This document shows positions 25,001 through 37,712 of a stretch of DNA of 64,000 nt, piece after piece; the first letter of the stretch is position 1, and every line of letters begins with the position of its first letter. The notes under the pieces are model-generated. The model did not search any database. It was not told where the DNA came from and saw only the letters and a list, made by a program, of their open reading frames with translations. Origin of the DNA: Glandiceps talaboti (taxonomy: Eukaryota; Hemichordata; Enteropneusta; Spengelidae); the NCBI RefSeq assembly GCF_964340395.1, contig NC_135553.1, positions 11,014,501 through 11,078,500 on the forward strand. Reading direction: 5' to 3'. The position numbers and the translations under genes are program-made.

Positions 25001-28000
25001 TCATTGATGTATTAATATCCCTAGAATTCTGATAAAGCATGTGTACATTTTTAGAACTGTCACGCTCTCACTCTAAAGGAATATGAAATCCAAAGTACAC
25101 ATGTACATGCGCATATTTTGCCATACAAGGAATTGAATACTGTCTTCATAGACATAGTTGAGAGAGACTCTGTATACTTTTTTTATAATTTTGATTTTAT
25201 CATTTCCACGTATAGGGCTATTTCATAAAGCCATATGTATGAGTGGATCGCCTCTTAACTTCTGGGCAGTAAAGCAGCCACCATACAGTGCAATAGAGAT
25301 GGCCCAAGAGTTGGCCGAAAAGATGGATTGCCCAACGACCCCAACGTCAGACTTAGTAGATTGCCTTCGTACCAAGGATGCCCTTGAAATTTCATACGCA
25401 GACGTCGGAATAGTAAGTATAGAAACTTAATATTTTTTACTGTGATGAGGAGTGAATTTCATAATTTAACAGTCCGCAAATATACACCTTGAACAATTGC
25501 AATACAGGCACCTATTTATAAAATAGATTGAATGGATCTTAAACTCGTACTTATTAGCATTTCGGCCTACAACGTCAACAACAACACACGAGTAGCATTC
25601 CTAATATAATGTAGTTAAAAGTATACATCAATTTCGTATGTTTTTGTTAAAGTCTGATCATGACCAAGGGGCTTTCATACCAGTAGTGGACGGACCAGGA
25701 AACTTTCTCCCCGAAGACCCGTTCGTTATGATGAAGAACAAAGATTATCATAAAGTCCCAATGATGGCCGGATATACAGCGACAGAATCGGCAACTTCAG
25801 CTATGGGTAAGATATTCTGTACACTTGAACTTTGTCAAGTCCTGTGAATCAATCATTCATAGTACTGGATGTGCTCTTTCCCCTGTTATTTATTTAGAAA
25901 GTTAAACTTGGTATTTCTGCCATTATCCATTCCAAAAAAGCAATACCGCAGACATTTTCAAAACTGCCCCTCACATTGATATCGATATCACCAATCTCAA
26001 TATATCTTCGGTTACTTGAAAAAAATGTCCCACTTGCAGCTAGTACAGGTTTAATTGTCATTTCTAAGGAATCCAAAAGTGATTATGAAAAGCAATAACC
26101 ATTACCTTTTACAGTCTGTAACCGACCGATCCAATATTCTTAAAATATTACAATGAGAGCAATGTAATTTTTTTTTAAAGCAAGCGATTCTGTAACAGAG
26201 TTGCTGTTAAAGTGGGGAAAAATCTCAGGGAGGCCAACTTCACAAATATACTTTACGTCATCCGTAGCACATTTTAACAACTGCTTGCAAATCGATTAAT
26301 CAAATATCCATTATATTGCTTTTCAAGCATCTGTGCCTTTTTGCGTCAATCTGAGTGCGAATGCTCACAATAACAAATCCCCTTCGCACATTTGTCTTCC
26401 TAGCTGGTGTTGAAAATCCAGATGAAGGGATGACGAAGGAGGAATTTCAACAGAAAATCCTAAACAAGGTAATGAGAAGGAAGTACGTAAGTTGCAGTAA
26501 CGTATCGTACGAAGACATTGCCGATGCTATGGAATTTTACTACACTCCCTGGGTGGACCCCAATGACGAAGAATTACTGCGGGATAACTATATCAAAGTG
26601 AGTTTCTAGTCTGTCTTATATCTTATACTTAAACAAGAAAGTACAACCAGCGACAGCCAAGCATTTATAAGCTGAACTTGCTACAAACAGGGAAAGAAAA
26701 CAACTGAATCTGATTAACAGCGCTTAGCACAGCATGTTGGAGGTACAGACTGATGCATATATGGTTTGATAAGAACAGTTTTATGGCTTCTTTACATGTA
26801 CATTTGTACATGAAATGCCTGATGAACTTGAAAGTTGTCTGTGAATGTAAGTTATTACGTAAAGTGGGCATAAACCTGTCTCTGGTTGTAAGTTAACCCA
26901 AGCGTTAGACCATATACCCATGTCCGCCATGTTGGAATACTAAATTGTTGAACAAACATAGGCCGCTGATGAACAAATGAATACTTGTGCTAAGAGACAA
27001 TTGGAACAAAAGCAGTATGTATCCGGAGATGGTTATGTTGGATGACATACATGGGTGGACGAATGGACGGATGGATATTGCCCTTCATATCATATTCTTA
27101 ATAATACACACTTCAAATATCGTATAATTTGGTATAATTATACGTTGATGTTCACAAAGGATGTAGGAAACACAATCCTTACGAAGGCATTCAGCTTACA
27201 TCAAATTAGTTTTCACTTTTAATGAGTCAACATGTCTGAAGTATTGTCATAATATCTGCCAATATTTGAAGTTTCAAGATAAAAATAGGTGTGTGACACA
27301 ATTTTGACGATGCCTGATAAAATTATTTAATATTGATGAAGCATCAGCAGTCACATTCTATTAAGAGAATGATAGCCAACACTCCTATCCTTTGTCGTGG
27401 AAGAATCCTTTCTTTGCCCGTGGCCAGTAGAGCTACCAACGAGGAAAATAAACTGGCTGTAAAATTTTGTTTCGTCTGTTATGTTTGTTAGTTAGAATCT
27501 GACGATAGCTTTGCAGCAGGTATCCACTACTTTGCTCTACACATGCTTGATGACGAAGAGAATCCAAAATACGTATACAGGTTTGACTTTCAGTCAGAAA
27601 GTGCAAGTTATGAAGATTACGTAGGTGAGTGCTACGTCAGTGTTTTGAGTAATATCAAATCGGTCGAATATCGTATTCACATTACCAAGGTCCGTGGTGA
27701 GGCTGTTCTGCATATACGAGTTGTTGTTTCTCAACTTGTGTTTCGTTGAAGTAATGCAATACAACCCTTGTACTAGTTGTCTAGAAATGCTGCTGATCAG
27801 AACGTCGTTTTATCAGTAGTATACAATTAAAGCTGGCTTTGTGGGAAAAGTTGTCTCCTTATCACACTATCAAACAGACATATATTGACACAAAATAACA
27901 TTGGGTGCCTCTGATCTCAGTTCTCGCCATGGTTTTACCAGGTTTTTTTTTATGTCCGAGTCTGTGAAAGTTTCACAGACATAAACAAACTGATAAAAGC

Positions 28001-28667
28001 ACCGCATGCATCAACATCTGAGACGTATCCGCAGTTGTTTTGTATCAGTGCAGTGTGCAGCAGTTTGTGTGATAAGGAGAGACTTCTTGGCACCTACAAA
28101 GTCAGTTTTAATAGTCCACCACTGATATGAAATGACGTCTAATCAGCAGCATTTTTAGACAACTGGTTCAAAGGTAGTAATTTCATAAGTTGTTATATTT
28201 TGTAAAAATGAATGATGGGTAAAACGTGAGATTCATCAAGCAATAAATAACTACGTCATCAGCAAGAAGATCAATATACTGAAACAATGAAGTTGACAGA
28301 AATCGTAGTTTTGCTCAAAGAAAATCTGTCTAACATTGCTACATTCTATTGTTTGGTTCGACAAAAATTGAAATACAATTGTTACATTTTAGTCAGTTTT
28401 CATCCTTAAAAAGTACCCGTTGTTAAAATGTTTATGGATTGGCGACGATCTGTTGAGATAATTGTAAATTGTAGCTCAGGCAAAGACAATGTAACAATGT
28501 TGGTAAGATGTTTGGCTTGTCGAGATGCTCTCTTCTATCATAAATGTTCAGTGAATGTAGCAATATACGAAAAAGGAAAGCTAGGGAGAGAACTGGAAAA
28601 AGTGTGGGGAGATGTGCATGCTCCGCGCCTACCAAATTTATGTATTTTTGTGTTGCATTTTCGAGTT

Positions 28668-28764
<97 letters not shown>

Positions 28765-30203
28765 CGGTAAATAAATCACACTGAAGATAACCTACAAACA
28801 AAAGATTAACCGAGGGAATGGAAGGCGCCCTTCATTTTTCGCGGCACATGCGTAGACTCATCATTCACATATCATGGCCAGTTTAACTTGCACTTCAGTG
28901 GATGTATTTATAGAATAATTAAGCAAGAGTACATTTTCATTAATACAGAGGTTCCACATGTCGAGGACTTGTTCTTTACTTTTGGAAGACCATATAAACC
29001 CTATACGCCTTTCAGTGTGATCATACCCATACCCCTACCAGTAACACCGAGGAATTTCACTGATGAAGATAGAGAAATCAGTGATACAGCCATGGGACTT
29101 TGGGTAAATTTCGCAAAATATGGGTAAGATTACAAAATGTACATCTTTAATTAAACATGTCATGTATCGTTCACGACCAATAAGTGCACGAAATGAAATA
29201 TAGGTGAAACGTTAGACTGGCACCAGTCCCTTGGATTGGGGTGGGTTTTTTTAAAATTGTTTCATTCTCCTAAATCTTTACAATGTTTTGCGTTTAACTT
29301 ATTTATTCACGTATAGTTTTTTAAGGAAAATGTTGTCCTTAACTTTTTTTTTAATTTTCCCCAGTTACTAGTAGTCTTGGGCGTTCACCCGAACGTTTGC
29401 TATTATTTCACACCAAAGAACATAATTGTGTGTTGTTTTTTAAATATTTTTTTAAAAATAGAGACTTGAGCATGTTTAGGGAAATATCAGACGAAAAATA
29501 GCAAAGTTCTTTCTACGCCCACCTCAAAAACCGTCCCTTAGCATTTGTGTGATGTGTTGAACATGACTTTCGTATTAATTGTGAATTGAATTTGTACTTT
29601 TTCTTTAGTTAGAGGGAAAAAACCGATCACATGTCATGCCCCGACCGACGTAATTCATTCTATTATTTCAGATTTTAAACAATGTTGTACTAAGTATAGC
29701 CAATTAAATGATATGCATTGACGAAGTGAATCCGATTCAAACATGACAGTTGCATGCCATGAACCGATGACAAAATAAAATAACACATTTCGACTGATCT
29801 GATGAAGAAGATAGCTATTTATAATTATGTAGAAGTGCTTTAACAATTTCATTGCTTGATTTTTATTCGTAGTGACCCAACTCCAGACGGACATTCACTT
29901 CCTGGGGTCAACGAGAAATGGGTTGAGTACAGTGCCTCCGATAAGAGAATATTTCACATCGACAAAGAAAGTAAAATGAAAGATGATTTTGTATTTCATG
30001 ACGTCAGCTACTGGTACGACTACGACCCAAAAGTTGTAGAATCTGCAACCAACCAGTGTTGTGATTGTTACACTGTTCCTGCTCCTGATGATCCAGACCC
30101 GCAGACAGATCCTGATCCAGTCGACACAGCGTCCAGTTTGGCATATAGTTTGTGCCTTACCATCGTATCAATGACACTGTCTGCCAAACTAACCTTCCTG
30201 TAA
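19088..30203 (+). CDS. Secreted, probably GPI-anchored cholinesterase-like carboxylesterase
   Basis: Nine exons join in frame: 19088-19459, 23778-23931, 24481-24666, 25216-25412, 25653-25806, 26404-26597, 27492-27624, 28949-29123 and 29873-30203. The product is 631 residues, usual for this alpha/beta-hydrolase family. It starts with a signal peptide (MKLVACLFVFLFYFL, cleavage near ISC-SN). Family landmarks are GRVPYAAPPVGELRF, DEDCLHINIY, VNFNYRLGSLG, WDQVAAMKWVKENI and FHKAICMSGS. The catalytic triad is Ser221 (FGQSAG), Glu348 (TATES) and His467 (VPHVEDLFF). The oxyanion loop reads QGGG (139-142), not HGGG, and the nucleophile elbow is GQSAG, not GESAG. The Trp that binds choline in acetylcholinesterase, just before the S/DEDCL block, is absent, so a general carboxylesterase is likelier. 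The Cys- and Asp/Pro-rich tail ends in a hydrophobic stretch typical of a GPI signal. Substrate unknown. Confidence 0.9.
20064..20416. repeat. Dispersed repeat, partner of 36061-36441
   Basis: The two regions share, in order, AAAGCTGCA, CACCTGKGGRTA, TAGYTGTACAC-like sequence, AATTGATTTTT, TTTCAAACTGTTTCTG-like sequence and GATACTCCAGT..CAGTACAG. It lies in esterase intron 1. Its two opposed open frames are not conserved in the partner. Confidence 0.65.
20812..21182. mobile_element. MITE copy 1 (partner at 53436-53830)
   Basis: About 370 bases are collinear with 53436-53830, including GTGTCTAGTTCAGGTAGTTA and TTCCATATGGTCTCTGTGTT identical or nearly so. The right end, AATTTTTGTTAGGCCTAA, is the inverted counterpart of TTAGGCCTAACAAAATTTTT at the left end of copy 2, which defines terminal inverted repeats. 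Non-coding; lies in esterase intron 1. Confidence 0.85.
21388..21620 (+). mobile_element. tRNA-derived SINE
   Basis: The head GGTGGCCGGCCGAGCGGTTA resembles a class II tRNA 5' half (A box), and GGTTCGAACTC at 21424-21434 is a near-perfect B box. A non-tRNA body of about 180 bases follows and the unit ends in an A-run (CATAAAAAAA). No acceptor stem closes, so it is not a functional tRNA gene. It lies in esterase intron 1. Confidence 0.75.
22764..23545. repeat. CATTA-based hierarchical minisatellite
   Basis: About 780 bases are built almost wholly of CATTA pentamers. From 22764 to 23250 these form higher-order units of about 50-65 bases, each closing with AAATTCACTTA and often containing AAATTACATTGCGTTACA. 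From 23290 on, the order decays into CATTA/CATCA runs. The CHY-rich open frames through it are artefacts of the repeat. It lies in esterase intron 1. Confidence 0.97.
24095..24390. repeat. Degenerate minisatellite in esterase intron 2
   Basis: A phrase of the type TGGAATGACACC..TTTACTATA...GTGTTGAATGACA recurs four to five times with a spacing of about 60-65 bases and heavy decay. Confidence 0.55.
27763..28178. mobile_element. Fold-back element in esterase intron 7
   Basis: The left arm, 27763-27868 (AGTTGTCTAGAAATGCTGCT ... CTCCTTATCACAC), is matched by the reverse complement of 28067-28178 (GTGTGATAAGGAG ... AGCAGCATTTTTAGACAACT). The arms of about 105-110 bases flank a loop of about 200 bases. 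No coding sequence. Confidence 0.88.
28667..28760. repeat. (TA)n-(TG)n microsatellite
   Basis: A short TA run leads into about 40 TG units in esterase intron 7. Confidence 0.97.
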
Positions 30204-32581
30204 GAGAAGATCATTTATGTGCAGGGCTTTTATCGTTGATGTTATAAATATTGCAATGGTGTGTACCTTTTACAGCCATCTCTGATATTTGAATATAACT
30301 ATGAGCACAAAGGTCAGGTGGAATAATATTTTTTTTCACAATTTTCCGGATTTCTAATATTATTTTCTTATTTTTCTCTACATTTCAGATAAAGTTTTAA
30401 ATATTATCATAACTATTGTTTCCTTTGACTTTTTTCCCTAATTTCTACCGTTATCACTTATCTTATCAGAATTTATAAATTTGCACAGGTAATTCCAGAA
30501 CAAACTAACAGGCTATTTGCCCAATGAACATATTACTCTGTTAGTGTAAACATTTACGATCCGACTAATGGTAATTGGCAGATATTGAAAGTTGATAAAC
30601 TCAGATAAGACATTGATAACGGTGGGAAATAAGGAAAAGGCAGTCAGAGGAAATGATAGGAAAATAAGAAAATAATATTAGAAATCCGGAAAATCATGAA
30701 AAATATTATTTTAATTATTTCTCCTGACCCATGTGCTATGACCAAGCACTTACAATGCAAATGTTGGAAAAAATATTCAATGCGGCAAATAATTAAAAAA
30801 TCATATGGTATTTTAACTATTTAGCGGAAAGACTGTTGGTTACCCAGTTTTGACATTATTGACGTCACATTCTTGACGTCACGAAGTCTATGACGACACT
30901 GTCTGTGCGTCACAAAAGTTGTTGACATCACAGCAGTTCTGACGACGGAAAGCTACGCGTTCGTTAGTCCCGAGCAAAGTTACGAGCTTTCTTGTTTTCT
31001 GTATGTCAACAAGGGGACAACGCGTGATTTATGACATTTTTGTATTTCGTATTTTCTTAACATATATATAGCATTCAGTGCCGACAACTGTTACTGCAGG
31101 TGAAACTAAGCTCAGTACACAGAGAATCGGCAGTCAGAATGGATATAATTATTGACGTGTCTGTCTCTTGCGCAGTCAAGACCAGGCAAATTCGTGCATT
31201 GTATATCCCATATGCGTTGTACAATCATGATGTCATACATGTTTTTGTTTTGTCTGTCAAAATTGTTACAGGGATTTACAGTGCCAAGTTATCAAGTTTT
31301 ATAAAATCATCCAAAAACACATAAAATTGTATCTATTCTGACTCGTTTCTGCATAGCTTAGTTTCTTCCGTTGTGTAATGTCGTATCAGCTATTATATTA
31401 ATCGATGACTCTAGTAACCGTCTCCCAATTCATGCATAACAATGATAGAATTTATTTTATTGAAATAGTTCCTTTTTACAATTTCCAAGCAGGCAATTGA
31501 ATATAAAATAAATCCCGCTATACTAGATGTCTTTGCACAATCCACTCAAAATGTTCAGAACATTTCTATGATAACATATATAACTGCTATTGTTTCTTAT
31601 TTTTATTCGTAACTTCGACGCTTTGTAAGTGAATATATACTGTGAACGTAAAACCATGGGCAATATTATAATAAGATATGTTTTAAAAAGAAACAAATGA
31701 AAGGGAAAGTTCATCATGAGATTCATGTTATTGTAAATGTCTATATGTTTTTGTGTTTATCTATCATTTACATCTGAATTACGAATATTCGATATTCTGA
31801 AATATGTAAATATATGTATTATGTTGAAAGCACAAATGTAAAATGGAGAGTCTCAACAAAACTCAACTCAAAACAAAGGTTTCCAAATGTTCTGACTAGT
31901 TTCTGCCTTGTGTTGTGTTGATAACAAACCACCTGTAAATGACAATACATGTTTCAATAAATCGTATCACTTTCCGAACAAAGTTGATGTAACGCTATGA
32001 TTCTGATTTTTTTTAATGTTAATAAAGTCTGTATCAGAGTATGACGAAATGTAAGCCATGCACCTGTGAGCATATGGTAATTAGTTAAAACGCGGCATTG
32101 CTAAAAAATATATATACGACAGAAAAACACACAAAAGAAGACCAGGCTATGACTAAAAAATATTTAGAGGTTGAAACTAAGCAAGCTGATACTAACGTTT
32201 TAGTATTCCTGGACTATTACATTTCACATCCACACATAGTAAAACGTCTTCTAATATCGATAGACTGTTGACGCTACAGTTGTACTTGAATTTTCATGGA
32301 ATCCAAGATTTTGTAAAGAGTTTCAAGTCACAATTAATATCTACCCACTTAATTTTGAAAAAAAAACCCTGAATTTGTTAAGCTACCAATAGCATGGCAA
32401 GTGACAAAAAAAATCTTTTTGTATTGCACGATTTCACCGTATCCAAAATGACTATATTGTCTCACTTTAACACAGAGACAATATTTGGTCCAAATACTAA
32501 GTTCATCACTTTCATTTCCATAAAAAAATTTCATATATTTTGAAATGTCTCTTATAGTGTCGCGTAGGCATACATGTAGGA
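30204..32581. other. Intergenic region between the esterase and the first membrane-protein gene
   Basis: It holds the fold-back element at 30312-30729 and several GACGTCA/TGACGTCA-like motifs near 30860-30930. No canonical AATAAA follows the esterase stop closely; ATTAAA occurs at about 30791. AATAAA occurs on the + strand near 31956 and 32020. No gene was recognised. Confidence 0.5.
30312..30729. mobile_element. Fold-back element downstream of the esterase stop
   Basis: GGTCAGG..AATAATATT and CCGGATTTCTAATATTATTT on the left (30312-30477) mirror AAATAATATTAGAAATCCGG and AATATTATT...CCTGACC on the right (30593-30729). The arms are about 140-165 bases, imperfect, with a loop of about 115 bases. 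It begins about 110 bases after the stop codon, so it may lie within the 3' UTR. Confidence 0.88.
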
Positions 32582-32760
32582 TCACACGTCGTCATTGTCT
32601 GTATTTGTTTGATGTTCACGAATGACGTCATCATAGTTAGGAGGCGGTGTGATGTCACTCATATCATCTGTATCCGTCTCAAATGCAGAATTCGTGAAAG
32701 TGACGCTGAAAGAAAATAAAAATTTTGTTCAATTATTACATCAAATGTTTGTGATGAGAT

Positions 32761-32829
<69 letters not shown>

Positions 32830-34201
32830 CCAAATAAGTATATACAAATGAAACTCACCCAAATAAATTAAATTAAAGTGAACAAAGAAAAGTAACACGT
32901 ATAGGATTCGAACCCACCTCCCCTGAATACTAGCCAGAGTGCTCTAGTTACAAACTAATTTTAACCGTTTATGTGTAGTTTTCGACGATGGAGTCCACAT
33001 CCAGAGGAGCCGTTACACACTGTTTCACGCTGTTGCGATCATCAGACGAATATATATAATTGAGGAAAGAAAAGGTACACACCAGGACAGCCCACGGAAT
33101 ATGACAAGCCGTTCAGACCAAAAGTACTATTCTTACTTTAGCTATTGCGGTCATTGTGTCGATGGTGACTAAGGAATTAGTAATAATTGCTGTATTGTTG
33201 GCAACTAGTTATTTTTCATTTAAAGACACATCACCGTCAATAACATTAATTGGAATTTGTCTATTTGATCATTTAACGAACGCACACTTCTATACACGAC
33301 AACTCATGTCTTCTACACGTCACTGGTTTTGTGGTTCTCGAAATATGAGTCAAGTCGTTCAAAATCGCCATTATTTTTCCCGATTATGGTTGAGGAGGTA
33401 TATTTACATTGTTCCCCAATATTTTATTTCATTCAACCGGAAAACTTTAGGCTACTCGTCTAGTGACTTGTAGTGACACGGTCTTTTAAGTCACTTGTAT
33501 TTTCCATGGCTGAACAAAGAAAAATATTGGGGCATAATATTTAATTATGCCAAAACCTTCAGTATACTGAAAATAAAAGCATTCAATAAACAGCGCCATC
33601 ATCGATCATAGAGTGAACAAGGCAGACAGTTTACACAGTCGAAAGTGTGTTGATGAAATTTGTGTGATTCCAAAAAGTAATCATGGTTTACTCACCATTC
33701 TTCATATGCTGGAGGAGGATCATTTTCTATGTGTACATGTTCTTCCACCACCCTATCGTTTCTTGACGAGCTTGTACCGCCACTCTCTCTAGAAACTTGA
33801 ACATCAGGCGTTGCTTCTACATCATCCTGTTGTCTCCCCGAATAGTCATACTCATACGCCAGTTTACTTTTAAAGAACCGACATGGAAGCATGGCTAAGA
33901 TGACTATAACGCACGTAACAACGATGGCTAAGACCAGCAAGTTCAAATCACCATACTGAAAGGCCAACGCCACGAGAACAAGTATAATAATTGCGCTCGG
34001 AGAAAACAGAGCGCAGCAAAATGTTAACGCCCTCTTGCGACCATGTTGCTGATATGGTGTGCCTTCCCTCTGCTGATGAGTCGACACTGAGTTTGCATGT
34101 CTTGCATCAACGGAATTATCAGTTCCGTTTCGTCTTTCGTCATTGTTTGTATTTGTTGTAGAGTTTGTTATATTCGCTTCGTCTTCTGTAAGGACCGCCA
34201 T
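32582..34201 (-). CDS. Two-helix membrane protein with two PPxY motifs (cluster gene 1)
   Basis: Two exons, 33696-34201 and 32582-32705, join across a phase-2 intron (donor TG|GTGAGT, acceptor TTCTTTCAG) to give 209 residues. The N-terminus is polar and rich in Asn/Thr. Helices span about 59-82 and 86-106 with a very short loop; a CRFFKSK basic stop follows. The tail carries PPAY (163-166) at the end of exon 1 and PPNY (190-193) in exon 2, with Asp/Glu around both. PPxY motifs are ligands for WW domains, notably of NEDD4-family ubiquitin ligases. A role as membrane adaptor or trafficking substrate is inference. Without splicing the frame stops one residue after the first motif (...YEEW*). No signal peptide; both ends are predicted cytosolic. 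Confidence 0.8.
32765..32828. repeat. (TA)n microsatellite in the intron of cluster gene 1
   Basis: About 30 TA units lie about 60 bases upstream of the exon 2 acceptor, in transcription order. Confidence 0.95.
32893..32950 (-). mobile_element. tRNA-like SINE fragment
   Basis: On the - strand GGTTCGAATCC (32903-32913) is a perfect B box, preceded by TAGAGCACTCTGGCTAG, which resembles an A-box/D-arm region. There is no pairing acceptor stem. The adjoining CAAACTAATTTTAACCGTTT also occurs at 2422, suggesting a second truncated copy there. Confidence 0.5.
33300..33560. mobile_element. Palindromic repeat, copy 1 (others at 49945-50110 and 63175-63420)
   Basis: CCCCAATATTTTATTTCATT on the left faces GAACAAAGAAAAATATTGGGG on the right as an inverted repeat, with CTCGTCTAGTGACTTGTAGTGAC in the centre. 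The same blocks recur in the two other copies. It lies in the intron of cluster gene 1. Confidence 0.75.
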
Positions 34202-37200
34202 GACTGCTACTCGGCAAGCGTTAAACTAAAAATAGTTTTAAAGCACGGAATTCAACGAAATATAACAAAGCGATGTTTGTTCGATGAACTGCCCACGGAA
34301 TTTTCAAGTATCAAGTATTGAAAGCCAGTTCCATCTGCAGGTGTAGCCTACGTGTATATCAAGTACAGCAGGTTAATGATCGACACATTTATACAAAATA
34401 CAAAACCTGAACCTGTAATGTCTGCCCCTGGCCGTCAAAGAGATAAAAACACCGTGACAATGGCCACTTAATCTCGTGATGAAATTACTCCTGCATTGGA
34501 TCAGTGAGTCCGAATTCCATATACCTGTCAACTGACAGACCAATCGAACATTTGGATGGCAATATTATATATCTGAACATGCGACCATTCACAGCACATG
34601 TACGTATACGGGGTCACCTACGCTGACAGCTTGACTATATCTGACGTCAAAGTGGCCGCTTCTGGTTCCGTTCGAGGATCGATACGACGTTGACGACTAC
34701 GATTCCCTATCGAATGTTAGTCATTTAACTTTCACGAAGTTTGTACGTGTCAACACATGGAAGAAAGAACAATGTCGTATCCTGGCGTGCGAAGGTTTCT
34801 TCATCGTTGAAGTTTTATACATGTACGGAAATCCTACCGGTCTTGCAGATTTCAAGAAGCACAGTGGGATTCGACGTCCGTGATGAAATCATTGACTCTA
34901 ATCAGAGGTGACGACACACGCTACACGTATGGATTGCCTCGACTATAGGACCGCGTTCAGTATAGCACGTACGCCGGGTACGTCCGCTAGGCTTACATTT
35001 ACAACATCGAGAGAAGTATGAAATTTTGGAATTTCTGGTACCAAACACCCAAGACACATTGTCAGGTCCGTTAAACCGCTGGCAGTATTTGCGAGAGAGA
35101 GCGAGTAGCTACAGACGTCTTTCCTCTGATTCGCTCATTCCACATCGCACTATCTATTTACGAACCTTATCACGTTAATCATTCACTGAGGGTGACCAAT
35201 TTTTGTACAGAAGTAGAACGGGTTTGGCCAAAACAAGTGGGTGAATTTTTAACCTTTTAAGTAAAGATAATTTTAAAGCAATTGGTGAAATTATCTAAAT
35301 GGTGTACAATTGCTGTCCACTGATATAGGACCATCTAAAATTAGCCAATGAAAAAATATTTGTTTGAAAATTCATATTTTTTGAGAATATTTTATTCATA
35401 GGCAGTACATGTGCATATTAAAACTGTGGTCAATGCTAGAGACGCTAAATTCGATACATGGTCTGAAACGTGGGTCACATTTTTCACCGGTCGATTTCCA
35501 AATGTACACACGCACTATCACAGCAGAAGAAACCCAGATGTGCAGAAATATTATTGTTGCATGTGTCTGTCTCAGCAAATAAACAAAGACAAAATAAAAA
35601 ACACCGTGCCCGCGTCCTATAATAATTCTAAAAAACGTGTATCATATTATGATATACACAACATCTGGAATATACCATGGTCTTGACTGCAAGAGACAGA
35701 CAAAATAACAAATGTATTATGATATTAAAATCCCCTCTGTAAAGGATAGACACACAGTAGGCTAATTAGCAATAGTGTACACATTCTGATTGTCGATTCT
35801 GCACAGCTTAGTTTCTTTTATGGTACTTATTATAGGAAAATTTGAGTTCTTGATACTGCTAACATTTTGATAGATATGAATACATATACACAAAGAGGCA
35901 GAAACAATTTTTGAATCATTTTTTATTAAATACGTTTTATTTGTGTGTTAAGGTTGTTTTATTCAACCATTATCATAAAAATCCTATAGAATATATAAAT
36001 ATTTTACAATTAAAAAAATCATAATAAAAAGGACCGTACAAAGTTACGGATTACCCAAATTTAAAGCTGCACTTGCTGTAACTGGTACATTTAAAAAAAA
36101 CTTTTGATAGACATAGTGACTTACCTGTAATATTGTAAACTCTAAGCAATTTTGAATTACACCTGGGGATACAAATATTTGTGTAGTTGTACACATGATA
36201 TGATACAATAAATTCAATTCAATTGATTTTTTGTTTGAGTCCCCACCCTGCAATCAGCGTCCCAACGCGATCACGATTATATCGATTTCAAACTGTTTCT
36301 GTACTACTTATAGATAAAATCAACTAACCCCTAATCATGTACAACGTCTGGTATTTTAACAATTATTTTTTAGTGATTCAGAATTGGTTGGTTGTGTGAT
36401 CGAAATAAAAATTGATACTCCAGTACTAGTACAGCTTTAAACTAGATTTCTCGGTCATCTTATTCTTGATTTCAGTATCTGTCTTGTTCAACGTTCTACG
36501 ACTCAATATTGTAAATAGAACAAGGACTTTTTCAGCACCATGAATATCAAATTTAGGTGTATGTGTACACAAAAATCCAAGTGAAAAGAAAACTTTTCGA
36601 CTGAATTATTGCAATATATTTTAATTTATTTGGTAATCGCAAGATTGGATTGCGACGACGCAAAATAAGATTAGAGAGAGACCATGTTACTAGTGTCGAC
36701 ACAATCAAACACGTGTTTTGCGAACGAGGCCAGGGAGTGCCTGGGTTCAGAGTCTAAATGATGTTGTGCAATGTGTCCTAAAAATTCCTGAGGAAAGATC
36801 TAGATATAATATAAAACAACCTTTATGTGTTTAGATGTTGAGTTTGAACCACGGGGTCAGTGACCAAAGCAAAGGTCATACAAGTAGATGTTGATGGGTG
36901 GGAGATTTCTTATTTTAAAGTCAAAAATCTCGATTCTGTTGTCATACATTGTACATCCATGATCCATGTAAGCAGGTAGTATGGTGGTATAAGCAAAATA
37001 ATGACCGAACAAAAGAAAATACCCGAGACAACTTTTAAAACTTTTGTACCTTTGAAAATGTAATGCTATGGCACTAATTTTGCCCCTAAGATATCATTAA
37101 TACTATGATATAAGTAGAGTTGAACATGGCATGTGTAAAACTGCAGGAATATACAAAAACAGGAAGACATTAACATATATATCCTAAACTTGAACTTGTA

Positions 37201-37712
37201 AATATCCAAACATATAATATCGTGATCCATATATTTGTGAGTTAAAAGATGCCAGCAGCACATATTTTCGCCACCAACTACATCCGGCTGCAGATCCCCC
37301 CCCCCCACCCCCCGATTCTTTGCAGTCAACGAGGTATCGCCAGGTATTGGCTCAGGCATATATTGTCTGGGGTGTTTGTAAATGATTAATTCCAATATGG
37401 CCAAAGTGAGAAAAATGAGTCTGAAAAGAACAAGTAGTGATTATAACGCAGTTGTTTGACTGTTAACCCATAGTCAATATAGCATTTTACTGCCTTTCCT
37501 TTAGACGATCGCCATTAACTAGCTGGTCAGAGAAATATTTGTCCAAGTACTATGATGTTCCAGTAAAGTTGGCCAATGGTAGGCTGGTAAACATACGTAT
37601 AATATTATAATTTCCTCGTCACTATACAGAGAAGATTATGCTACTTTTGTGGGCCGGCCATAACTGTGTGTGAATATCCCTTGGATGTCACGTTCTCCTC
37701 TTCTATACTCTG
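34202..37712. other. Intergenic region upstream of cluster gene 1
   Basis: The promoter of cluster gene 1 should lie just right of 34201; no TATA box was clear. Repeat copy 36061-36441 is here. A 90-base open stretch at about 36640-36765 ending ...HVFCERGQ faintly recalls the tail of a retroelement. A C-run occurs near 37290. No gene was recognised. Confidence 0.5.
36061..36441. repeat. Dispersed repeat, partner of 20064-20416
   Basis: Same order of blocks as the partner copy, in the same orientation, with considerable divergence. Confidence 0.65.

Noticed and set aside
36640-36765. Open stretch ending DTIKHVFCERGQ, faintly like the tail of a retroelement polyprotein
   Set aside because: Too short, with no reverse-transcriptase motifs next to it. 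Similarity rests on a few residues.
37066-37404. Open frame of 112 codons (-) with a Gly-rich segment
   Set aside because: The Gly run comes from a C-run. No domain, and no acceptable start context or splice partner.
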